Shown here one piece after another: positions 16,666 through 24,060 of a stretch of DNA of 24,650 bases; the first letter of the stretch is position 1; each line of letters begins with the position of its first letter. The notes beneath the pieces were generated by a model, which made no database searches, was not told the DNA's origin, and was given only the letters and a program-made list of their open reading frames with translations. This DNA is from an uncultured Clostridia bacterium (GTDB taxonomy: Bacteria > Bacillota > Clostridia > Oscillospirales > Acutalibacteraceae), in assembly GCA_937888485.1 (NCBI GenBank), contig CALAQQ010000180.1, positions 1 through 24,650 on the forward strand, written 5' to 3'. A program made the position numbers and the translations under genes.

Positions 16666-17205
16666 TTATTTTTCTATAAGAGGAATTACTCCGAGGAAGA
16701 CGATATCATCTCTTTCAGAGGCATCGCCTTCTGCAAGCACAGCAGCTTTTGCAACAACATTTGCATCGAATTTTTCACAAAGAGCTTCAACTGCTTTAAG
16801 AGATTCTCCTGTACTAATGACATCGTCAAGGATAACAACTCGCTTACCTCTGATCTGTTCACCTTCAACACCGTCAAGAATGAGAGTCTGAACAGAATCT
16901 GTGGTTATTGAACGAACTTCAACAGAAACAGCATCCTTCATGTAAAGCTTAGCTTTTTTTCTGGCAACAAAATATTTCTTGCCGCTCTGTCTTGACATTT
17001 CATATGCAAGCGGAATACTTTTTGCTTCAGGTGTGACGATAAAATCAAACTCAGGAAGTTTTTTCAGAAGTTCAGTTGCCGAATGAACTGTAACTTCAAC
17101 ATCACCGAAAAGAATAAACGCTGCAATATCAAGCTTATCGCTTATGGGACATCTGAGCAGGTCTCTTTCAAGACCTGCAATATTCACTCTGTAATACTCA
17201 GACAT
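16666..17205 (-). CDS. Phosphoribosyltransferase family protein (adenine PRT-like)
   Basis: A type I phosphoribosyltransferase of 179 residues. The PRPP-binding loop reads RVVILDDVISTGES (about 117-130), with the acidic pair and the glycine-containing loop intact. The hood region (EYYRVNIAGLERDLLRC) and the PEAKSIPLAYEMSR segment resemble proteins often annotated as adenine phosphoribosyltransferase in Clostridia. The base specificity cannot be read from the sequence, and a regulatory PurR-like role is another possibility. The start is the ATG at 17205, with GGAGG 7 nt upstream, not the longer reading from 17238 that would overlap the HIT gene. It lies 13 nt after the HIT gene and 18 nt before comEC. 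Confidence 0.82.
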   Translation of the reverse strand: MSEYYRVNIAGLERDLLRCPISDKLDIAAFILFGDVEVTVHSATELLKKLPEFDFIVTPEAKSIPLAYEMSRQSGKKYFVARKKAKLYMKDAVSVEVRSITTDSVQTLILDGVEGEQIRGKRVVILDDVISTGESLKAVEALCEKFDANVVAKAAVLAEGDASERDDIVFLGVIPLIEK

Positions 17206-17218
17206 ATTCACTCCTCCA

Positions 17219-17554
17219 TTAACCTGCGGGCCAGGCAAAATCTCTGCCGCCCATCATGTGAAAATGAATGTGTTTAACAGTCTGACCCGCACAGTCACCG
17301 CAATTATTTACAATACGAAAACCGTCAAGATTTTTTTCTTTTGCAATCTTTGCGGCAACCTCAAAAACATGTGCAATAAGAGCACTGTTGCTTTCATCAA
17401 TTTCAGCAGCAGACTTGATATGCTCTTTCGGAACTATAAGGATATGAACAGGAGCCTGAGGTTCAATATCATTAAATGCAAGAACAAGGTCATCTTCATA
17501 AACCTTTGACGAAGGAATTTCGCCTTTAACTATTTTACAAAAAATGCAATCCAT
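17219..17554 (-). CDS. HIT family nucleotide hydrolase/transferase (HinT-like)
   Basis: A small histidine-triad protein of 111 residues. Family members hydrolyse nucleoside phosphoramidates and aminoacyl-adenylates. The triad motif is H95-x-H97-x-H99 in KHIHFHMMGG, with the catalytic central histidine present. The N-terminal CIFC (C3, C6) is the zinc-binding pair of many bacterial HIT proteins. The start is the ATG at 17554, with AAGGAAG 7 nt upstream, rather than a GTG at 17560. It begins 15 nt after the alaS stop. HinT enzymes are known to cleave aminoacyl-adenylates made by tRNA synthetases, so the position next to alaS is suggestive but not proof. Confidence 0.92.
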   Translation of the reverse strand: MDCIFCKIVKGEIPSSKVYEDDLVLAFNDIEPQAPVHILIVPKEHIKSAAEIDESNSALIAHVFEVAAKIAKEKNLDGFRIVNNCGDCAGQTVKHIHFHMMGGRDFAWPAG

Positions 17555-17569
17555 AATCACACTTCCTTA

Positions 17570-20200
17570 TTATTTAATCATTTCACCGAGAATTCCTGCA
17601 ACAGCATCCATAGCGGCTTTGATGTTGGAAACATCTTTTGTACCCGCCATAGCACTGTCAGGTCTTCCTCCGCCTGAACCGCCTGCAATCTTCGAAACCG
17701 CTTTTACAATGTTACCTGCATGAGCGCCTTTTGCAACAGCATTTGAACCGCAAGCACAAGCAAAGTTTGCATTTGAGCCGTTAACACCGCAAATTACTGC
17801 AACAGCATCGGCATTTTCTTTTATTTTATCACACATTCCGCGAAGATCACCGGGATTGACACCGTCAACTGTTGTTGAAATAAGAGTTACACCCTTGACA
17901 TCAACTGAATTGCTCATAAGATCGCCTGTCTTAAGCTGAGAGAGTTCAGCGCGAAGCTGTTCGATTTCTTTATCCTTTGCTTTAAGGTCTGTCATAACAG
18001 AATTTGCTTTTTTATCAAGTTCAGAAACGTTGGCAAGCTTCATTGCAGCAGCCGTATTATTGATAAGAGCGTTGTTTTTTGCGATATAATCAAGTACACC
18101 GAAACCTGTCACGCCTTCAATTCTGCGAACACCTGCGGCAACGGAAGATTCTGAAACAATCTTGAAAAGACCGAGTTCACCTGTGTTGTTCACGTGTGTA
18201 CCGCCGCAAAGCTCAGTTGAGAAATCACCAACTTTTACAACACGAACAATATCACCGTATTTTTCACCGAAGAGAGCCATTGCACCAAGCTTCTTTGCTT
18301 CATCAATGGGCATTTCAGCTTTCATTACGGAAATAGCAGAAAGAATGATCTCATTGACTTTATTTTCAACTGCAGCAAGTTCTTCGGGTGTCAATGCCGA
18401 AAAATGAGTGAAGTCGAATCTCATGGCATTGCTGTTAACAAGCTGACCCGCCTGCTCAACATGAGAGCCGAGAGTTTCACGAAGAGCTGCCTGAAGAAGA
18501 TGTGCAGCAGTGTGATTTCTTGCAGTTGATTCTCTTTCTTTTACACATATTTTAGCTGTTACAGCATCACCTACAGAAACACTGTCGCCGTCAACTATTT
18601 TACCAATATGAAGAATAATACCGTCAGCAGACTTGTTTGTTGCAGTAACTTCAAAAACGGCGTTTGCGGTTTTAAGAATACCTGTATCGCCTACCTGACC
18701 GCCGCTTTCACCGTAGAAAACAGTCTTGTCAAGAATGATTACAGCGTTCGAATCTGCGGTTGCAACATCAACTCTTTCGCCGTCAACAATAAGTGCCTTG
18801 ACAGTTGCTTCACATGAATAATCAGTATATCCAAGGAATTCGGTTGATTCAATATCTTTAAGAGATGCCTGTCCACCCTTCCATGCTTCTGCGCCTGCAT
18901 CCTTTCGTGCAGATCTTGCAGCAGCTCTGCTTTCGGCATAAAGACGCTTATATTCGTCAATATCAACGCTCATTCCTCTTTCTTCAAGAAGCTCTTTTGT
19001 GAGATCGATAGGGAATCCAAAAGTATCCTGAAGCTTGAATGCATCTGCACCGCTTAATACTTTCGAATCCATATTTTCAATTATATTTTCAAGAAGACTG
19101 AGTCCTGTATCGATCGTCTTATTAAAGCTTTCTTCTTCAGCCTTGATAACCTTAACAATAAGATCACGCTTTTCTACAAGATTGGGATATGCGTTTGCAT
19201 TTTCTTTGATTACTGTTTCACATACATCAGAAAGGAATGTTCCCTGAATTCCAAGAAGTCTGCCATGGCGTGCAGCTCTTCTGAGGAGTCTGCGAAGAAC
19301 ATAACCTCTGCCCTCGTTTGAAGGCATGACTCCGTCACCAATCATAAAAGTTGTACTTCTGATATGATCAGTAATAACACGAAGAGAAATATCGTTCTTT
19401 TCGTTTTTATGATATTTGATACCAGAAATATCCATAACATGTTTCATAATATTCTGAACGGTATCTACCTCAAAAATATTATCAACATCCTGCATAATGC
19501 AAGCAAGCCTTTCAAGACCCATACCTGTATCGATATTACAGCTCTTGAGTCTTGTATAATTACCGTTACCGTCATTTTCGAACTGAGTGAAAACAAGGTT
19601 CCAGAATTCAATATATCTGTCGCATTCACAACCTACCTTACAATCGGGTGAACCGCAACCGTATTTTTCGCCTCTGTCAAAATAAAGCTCTGAACAGGGG
19701 CCGCAGGGACCTGCGCCGTGTTCCCAGAAGTTATCATCTTTACCAAATCTAACCATATGGTCTTCAGGAATACCGATTTCTTTTGTCCAGATGTCAAACG
19801 CTTCATCATCTTCAAGATAAACACTGATATAAATTCTGTCAGCAGGCATACCCATAACCTCTGTGCAGAATTCCCATGCCCAACGTGTTGCATCATGTTT
19901 GAAATAATCACCAAACGAGAAGTTTCCGAGCATTTCAAAATAAGTTCCGTGACGTGCGGTAATACCGACACTTTCAATATCGGGAGTACGGATACACTTC
20001 TGGCATGTTGTAACTCTGTTACGGGGAGGAGTAAGTTCACCCGTAAAATATTTCTTGAGAGGAGCCATACCCGCATTGATAAGCAAAAGGCTCTTGTCTC
20101 CCTGAGGTACAAGCGAAAAACTCGGCATTCTCAAATGTTCTTTTGACTCAAAGAAAGAAAGATATTTCTCTCTGATTTCGTTAAGTCCCATCCACTGCAT
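17570..20200 (-). CDS. alaS: Alanine--tRNA ligase
   Basis: AlaRS activates alanine with ATP and charges tRNA-Ala; its editing domain clears Ser and Gly mischarges. The 876 residues cover the class II catalytic core (about 1-240), tRNA-recognition helices, the editing domain with zinc ligands H563, H567 (HTAAH), C665 and H669 (CGGTH), and the C-terminal DHHA1 domain (GSGGGRPDSAMAG). All are intact and the spacing fits the E. coli enzyme. A Cys-rich stretch (CGSPDCKVGCECDR) in the catalytic domain is common in clostridial AlaRS. The start is the ATG at 20200, with AGGAGG 9 nt upstream; an ATG at 20224 would place this ribosome site inside the gene. Expression is controlled by the T-box leader upstream. 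Confidence 0.98.
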   Translation of the reverse strand: MQWMGLNEIREKYLSFFESKEHLRMPSFSLVPQGDKSLLLINAGMAPLKKYFTGELTPPRNRVTTCQKCIRTPDIESVGITARHGTYFEMLGNFSFGDYFKHDATRWAWEFCTEVMGMPADRIYISVYLEDDEAFDIWTKEIGIPEDHMVRFGKDDNFWEHGAGPCGPCSELYFDRGEKYGCGSPDCKVGCECDRYIEFWNLVFTQFENDGNGNYTRLKSCNIDTGMGLERLACIMQDVDNIFEVDTVQNIMKHVMDISGIKYHKNEKNDISLRVITDHIRSTTFMIGDGVMPSNEGRGYVLRRLLRRAARHGRLLGIQGTFLSDVCETVIKENANAYPNLVEKRDLIVKVIKAEEESFNKTIDTGLSLLENIIENMDSKVLSGADAFKLQDTFGFPIDLTKELLEERGMSVDIDEYKRLYAESRAAARSARKDAGAEAWKGGQASLKDIESTEFLGYTDYSCEATVKALIVDGERVDVATADSNAVIILDKTVFYGESGGQVGDTGILKTANAVFEVTATNKSADGIILHIGKIVDGDSVSVGDAVTAKICVKERESTARNHTAAHLLQAALRETLGSHVEQAGQLVNSNAMRFDFTHFSALTPEELAAVENKVNEIILSAISVMKAEMPIDEAKKLGAMALFGEKYGDIVRVVKVGDFSTELCGGTHVNNTGELGLFKIVSESSVAAGVRRIEGVTGFGVLDYIAKNNALINNTAAAMKLANVSELDKKANSVMTDLKAKDKEIEQLRAELSQLKTGDLMSNSVDVKGVTLISTTVDGVNPGDLRGMCDKIKENADAVAVICGVNGSNANFACACGSNAVAKGAHAGNIVKAVSKIAGGSGGGRPDSAMAGTKDVSNIKAAMDAVAGILGEMIK

Positions 20201-20254
20201 AATAAATTTCCTCCTAAGGGACATATAATCCCATATTTTACATTGTATAAAATT

Positions 20255-20331
20255 AAAAAAAGGTGCAATTTACCAATCCGGTTATGGGACGGCTTTCGCC
20301 GCGGTACCACCCAAATTGTGCAAACTGCACC
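20255..20331 (-). terminator. Regulated terminator of the alaS T-box
   Basis: GGTGCAGTTT (20331-20322) can pair with AAATTGCACC (20271-20262) over ten positions with one G-U pair. Seven T follow on the minus strand (20261-20255). The long loop encloses the T-box and antiterminator, so this stem and the antiterminator are alternative states of the leader. Confidence 0.75.
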
Positions 20332-20475
20332 ACTCAATTCCTTTAACGCAGGAAACGCCGTAACTCATCGTAACGGAGCTCAAAGGCGGCCTTTTATTGT
20401 TTTAAAACTCATCGGTCATTCCAGCCAAGTAACCGACTCTCTGGGAGTCAACAATAAATTCTTCCTTTTCGACGC
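20255..20475 (-). promoter_or_regulatory. T-box riboswitch, alanine-specific, upstream of alaS
   Basis: This RNA leader measures tRNA-Ala charging and opens alaS when tRNA is uncharged. The T-box sequence TGGGTGGTACCGCGG is at 20313-20299. It can form the antiterminator: UGGG with CCCA, a UGGUACC bulge, and GCGGC-GAAA-GCCGU. The UGGU bulge matches an ACCA tRNA end, as in tRNA-Ala. Stem I has outer pairs AAAGG/CCTTT (20468-20464 with 20386-20382) and TTTATTGTT/AACAATAAA (20458-20450 with 20401-20393). The specifier loop between them reads GCC (20390-20388) followed by G, an alanine codon plus the expected purine. The distal part has AGAGAGTCGG and GGCTGGAA motifs. No clear promoter was found; a weak TTGAAG/TAATAA pair overlaps the end of the upstream gene. 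Confidence 0.95.
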
Positions 20476-20487
20476 TTAATTATTAAG

Positions 20488-22602
20488 TTATACGCCTTCT
20501 TCTTCAAGATTGCTCATTGCAACCCATCCGTATTTGCCTTCATATCTGATCTTAATCCACTTATTTCCGTTATCAGCTCTCTTTGTGTCATAAGCTCTGA
20601 CAGTGTCACCGTACTCAAGTTCACCAATCTTTTCATAATCAGCACCGGCACCGTCTCTGACATTCGCTCCGCTTTCAGAAACAACTGTATAGGTGTCGTA
20701 ATTATTTGAAGAACTTGTGGTATCTTCAACGTTATTATCAGGTACAACAGGATCAACAGAAATGTTAACACCTGTAAATGTTGAAATTGCATCACCAATG
20801 AGGATAACGCCCCATGTTCCGCCCTTGCAAGCGATAAACACACCGTTCTTACCGGGCATAATATTTGAATATTCAAACGGAACCACGATATCATTTTCAA
20901 GATTGATAATACCCATCATACCGTTCTTCTTGACTGCAATATGACCGTCTGTAACAGGTCTGCAGTAATCACTGCCTGCATAGTCAAGAACAGAAGCATA
21001 TTCATTTACTGCTTCATATTCATAAGGAATAACTTTCTTATCCTTATCCTGACTGACATATCCCCACTTACCGTCTTTTCTTGCAGCTGCATAGCCTTCA
21101 AAATAACGGTCACGCTCATCATAAGCTTTATCACCTACCGAATCACTGTTGAGAACATGATCAAGATGAGGAGTTTCAGAAATAACAACATTACCGTTTG
21201 AAACGGAGAATTCATATTCTTCATTACCGATAATTACAAGGCTGTGGTAAATACCGCTTTCAGAATAATCTCTGCCGGTACGGCAATGTCTGAATCCGTC
21301 ATAATTAGGTTGAAGTATTACATTACCCTGATAATCAAGCAATCCGTACTTACCGGTTAAAACAGACTTGAAAGAAAGACAATTTTCATCGAGATAATTT
21401 ATTTCGTTGCATTCAGCAAAACCTTCACCGCGCCAGTCATATCCGGCCGCAAGAGTTTCAACTGCATCGGTAGTGTCATTAACAGGAGGTGTATCCGGTT
21501 TATCACCGCCAAGCTTTGAAACAGCAATACAGATAACAACTATAACAGCAAGTGAAGCGCAAATTATTCCGATTAATTTCGGATTAAGTTTAACACCCTG
21601 TTTTTTCTTTGCAGGGGTTTCACTAACAGTATTATTTGACGGTTCACGGTAATCAGAAAAATGTTCGATTGCTTCCTGTGTTTTATCTTCGGAAATTAAA
21701 ACAGGAACATCAATTTCATCATTTGTTTCAGTATCATTTTCCTTAACGGTTTCTTCCGAAGGAATATTTTCTCTGTCAAGAATTTCATTGATTTTCTGTT
21801 TAAATGAGACAACATTGTCTTCCTGAGGATTCTCAGGAACAGGAACAGCAACAGCAGGCTGTTCATTAACAACGGGAACTTCTTCCTGTATCGGTTCGTC
21901 CTGCTTAACGGTTTCTTCGATTTTTATAACAGGTTCATCAGGTTTTGATGCTTCATATGCATCGATAGCATAAATAAATATGTCTCGGACATATGAATTT
22001 TCAATAGTGCAAGCAGTTGCCGCACGCTGGAATATTTTGGTAAGAACAGGAAGTGAACCGTTATCCGAAACAACAGATTCAAGTTCAACTTTCGAAAGAA
22101 TCTCACTTCTTGCTTTTCCGAGCAATGCATTTGCAGTGCTTTCAGATACACCTAAAAACTTTGCAAGAACATTAACAGGCATACCGTTATTATAATGAAG
22201 AATTATTGCTGCACGGAGTTCGGGACTGAGACCGGAAACAGCGTCAAGAATCTTCGCACAGGATTCTTCATTTTCATAAATGTTTTCAGAAAGAAATTCG
22301 GATGAGTTTTCAACCGCACCCGCATCTGCATCAGCAAAAACAAACTTAACGCCTTCTTTATAAATAAGAGCAACATTCTGTTTCATCCAGATTTCAAAAG
22401 CTTCGGGCTTTTTAAGTTTATCGATAGTACAGAATGCTTTTGCATAAGCCTTCTTTGTAATTTCAAAAGCAGCTTCCTTATCGTTGCTCAAGGTTGAAGC
22501 GAGGAAATAAGATGCTTTTAACGTTCTCGAATAGAGCTTCGCCATTGCATCGGTATCACCGGATGATGCTGCGGCAACATATTGAATTATGCTTTCACTC
22601 AC
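20488..22602 (-). CDS. Sigma-70-like / transmembrane / WG-repeat / SH3 mosaic protein
   Basis: A 704-residue multidomain protein whose exact function I do not recognise. Residues 1-90 resemble an ECF sigma region 2 (GDTDAMAKLYS; KPEAFEIWMKQNV), but the usual DxxQE core is not kept. Residues 125-169 are a good sigma region 4 helix-turn-helix (LSPELRAAIILHYNNGMPVN, then LGVSESTANALLGKARSEIL). An acidic, Pro-rich linker spans about 221-330. A transmembrane helix (342-361) follows a KKK stretch, placing the N-terminus inside. Outside are WG-type repeats (about 388-605; KYGLLDYQG, KWGYVSQDK, TWGVILIG) and a bacterial SH3 domain (637-698; ANVRDGAGADYEKIG). It starts with GTG at 22602, with GGAG 10 nt upstream, and has its own promoter. 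No anti-sigma gene lies nearby. It may be a membrane-tethered regulator sensing the envelope, or a degenerate sigma domain kept for protein binding. Confidence 0.75.
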   Translation of the reverse strand: MSESIIQYVAAASSGDTDAMAKLYSRTLKASYFLASTLSNDKEAAFEITKKAYAKAFCTIDKLKKPEAFEIWMKQNVALIYKEGVKFVFADADAGAVENSSEFLSENIYENEESCAKILDAVSGLSPELRAAIILHYNNGMPVNVLAKFLGVSESTANALLGKARSEILSKVELESVVSDNGSLPVLTKIFQRAATACTIENSYVRDIFIYAIDAYEASKPDEPVIKIEETVKQDEPIQEEVPVVNEQPAVAVPVPENPQEDNVVSFKQKINEILDRENIPSEETVKENDTETNDEIDVPVLISEDKTQEAIEHFSDYREPSNNTVSETPAKKKQGVKLNPKLIGIICASLAVIVVICIAVSKLGGDKPDTPPVNDTTDAVETLAAGYDWRGEGFAECNEINYLDENCLSFKSVLTGKYGLLDYQGNVILQPNYDGFRHCRTGRDYSESGIYHSLVIIGNEEYEFSVSNGNVVISETPHLDHVLNSDSVGDKAYDERDRYFEGYAAARKDGKWGYVSQDKDKKVIPYEYEAVNEYASVLDYAGSDYCRPVTDGHIAVKKNGMMGIINLENDIVVPFEYSNIMPGKNGVFIACKGGTWGVILIGDAISTFTGVNISVDPVVPDNNVEDTTSSSNNYDTYTVVSESGANVRDGAGADYEKIGELEYGDTVRAYDTKRADNGNKWIKIRYEGKYGWVAMSNLEEEGV

Positions 22603-22681
22603 TTGTATTCCACTCCAATCATAATAATATATATTGTCTGAAAAAATAAGCCTTTTTACCCATTAAACATAATTATTATTG

Positions 22682-22710
22682 ATTTTATACTATATTTGGT
22701 GATTTGTCAA
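22682..22710 (-). promoter_or_regulatory. Promoter of the sigma-like/WG/SH3 gene
   Basis: A perfect -35 TTGACA (22710-22705) is followed after 17 nt by TAAAAT (22687-22682) on the minus strand, one mismatch from the -10 consensus. The leader would be about 70 nt long and A/T rich. It sits between the rodA terminator and the GTG start. Confidence 0.7.
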
Positions 22711-22760
22711 GTGAATTATACAATATTAAATCAATATATTGTAAATTTTTATCACAAAAC

Positions 22761-22798
22761 AAAAAGGTGGCTTGCAAAGGAAAATCCCCTGCAAGCCA
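22761..22798 (-). terminator. Rho-independent terminator after rodA
   Basis: TGGCTTGCA (22798-22790) pairs perfectly with TGCAAGCCA (22776-22768) around a 13-nt loop. A short CC and then TTTTTGTTTT follow on the minus strand. The hairpin begins 19 nt past the rodA stop and separates it from the next gene. Confidence 0.9.
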
Positions 22799-22817
22799 TA
22801 ATTATTATTTAAAAATT

Positions 22818-24029
22818 TTAAGCCTCAGAAAAAGGAGTGCTCAGATGTGTCAGTCTGAAATTTACAGGCTCACGGTTACAGTTATAACGGTACACACTCA
22901 TTACTATTCCAATTGCAAAGTAAATACATAAATTCGAAGAACCGCCTGCACTTAAGAATGGCAGAGTAATTCCGATACAAGGGAAAAGCTTGAGACACAT
23001 TCCTATATTAATAATTGTCTGTGAACCGATCATAAAAGCTGTTCCGAAACAGAGAAGACTACCGGAAAGATTTACCGATCTTTTACCGACAGATACAATT
23101 TTGACAATTATGAATACCATAACAGCCAGAAAACCTGCCGCGCCGATAAAACCGAGTTCCTCACCTACAACGGTAAACACCATATCACTTTCATTAACAG
23201 GAACTCCCGTTGCAGACTGAGTATAAGTACCTTTAAAAAGACCGTCGCCCCAGAACTGACCCGAACCGATTGCATTAAGTCCTCTTTGTTGCTGATAAAT
23301 AAACTTCTCATACACATCTTCGCTGAGAGAAGACGGATAATATATTGCAAGAATTCTGTACTTATGGAAACTCGCAAGAAATTTTGTCCAAATTAAAGGA
23401 ACAAACGCAATAACACCGCCGATTGCAACTGCAAAATAGCGAAGCTGAACACCCGAAACAAACATCATTCCGACAAAAATGAATGCAAATACCATTGCCG
23501 AACCAAGGTCGCCGGTAAGAATAACAACACCGATAGGTACAATGGCATGAATAAGCAAAAGCAAAACATTTTTAATTGAATTGATGTTATCTTTTATGGC
23601 TTCGATATGCGCCGTAAATGTTACCAGAAAACCAACCTTCGCCAATTCAGAAGGCTGAAATCTGATTGCAACACCGCCGATATCAATAACTCTGAGCCAA
23701 CATCTCGAATCTTCTCTGCCCGGTGCACCCTCTCCGAAAGGAAAAAGAAGAAACAGCAAAAGAAGACATACTCCTCCGGCAACAGGCCAGAGCCTTACAA
23801 CAGCATCGTAATCAAGAAACGAAATAACAGCGCAAGCGATAATACCGACAGATGCCGCCGCTATCATAACCAAACAGTCTCTGCTGAAAAGCAAGCCGTC
23901 AGATATTGCATCATTTCTTGTTGCACTGTGAACCATAAGAACACCAAACGCAGTTGTAAAAACGCATAGAAGAAAAAGGATAAAATCGGTCTCTTTAAGC
24001 GCATATTTAATTGTACTTCTGTTGCTCAA
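22818..24029 (-). CDS. rodA: SEDS-family peptidoglycan glycosyltransferase, RodA type
   Basis: SEDS proteins polymerise lipid II into glycan strands together with a class B penicillin-binding protein; RodA serves cell elongation. The 403 residues contain about ten hydrophobic helices. Conserved blocks are FQPSELAK (124-131), LTGDLGSA (171-178), NAIGSGQFWGDGLFKGT (262-278), ESDMVFTVVGEELGFIG (280-296, with the putative catalytic D282) and LPFLSAGGSS (366-375). The IGSG-GLF-GT pattern favours RodA over FtsW or SpoVE, though this rests on motif likeness only. The start is TTG at 24029 with a modest GGTG site upstream. It starts 31 nt after the ceramidase-like gene and ends at a terminator. No pbp or mreBCD genes are in the window. 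Confidence 0.9.
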   Translation of the reverse strand: MSNRSTIKYALKETDFILFLLCVFTTAFGVLMVHSATRNDAISDGLLFSRDCLVMIAAASVGIIACAVISFLDYDAVVRLWPVAGGVCLLLLFLLFPFGEGAPGREDSRCWLRVIDIGGVAIRFQPSELAKVGFLVTFTAHIEAIKDNINSIKNVLLLLIHAIVPIGVVILTGDLGSAMVFAFIFVGMMFVSGVQLRYFAVAIGGVIAFVPLIWTKFLASFHKYRILAIYYPSSLSEDVYEKFIYQQQRGLNAIGSGQFWGDGLFKGTYTQSATGVPVNESDMVFTVVGEELGFIGAAGFLAVMVFIIVKIVSVGKRSVNLSGSLLCFGTAFMIGSQTIINIGMCLKLFPCIGITLPFLSAGGSSNLCIYFAIGIVMSVYRYNCNREPVNFRLTHLSTPFSEA

Positions 24030-24060
24030 AGTATCACCGCCGGATTAAAACTTAAGTTAA

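Noticed and set aside
17206..17238. Longer N-terminus for the phosphoribosyltransferase
   Set aside because: It would overlap the HIT gene, adds non-conserved residues, and the strong GGAGG site points to 17205.
20475..20487. Perfect A/T palindrome CTTAATTATTAAG after the mosaic gene, as a terminator
   Set aside because: The stem is short and A/T only, and no T run follows on the minus strand.
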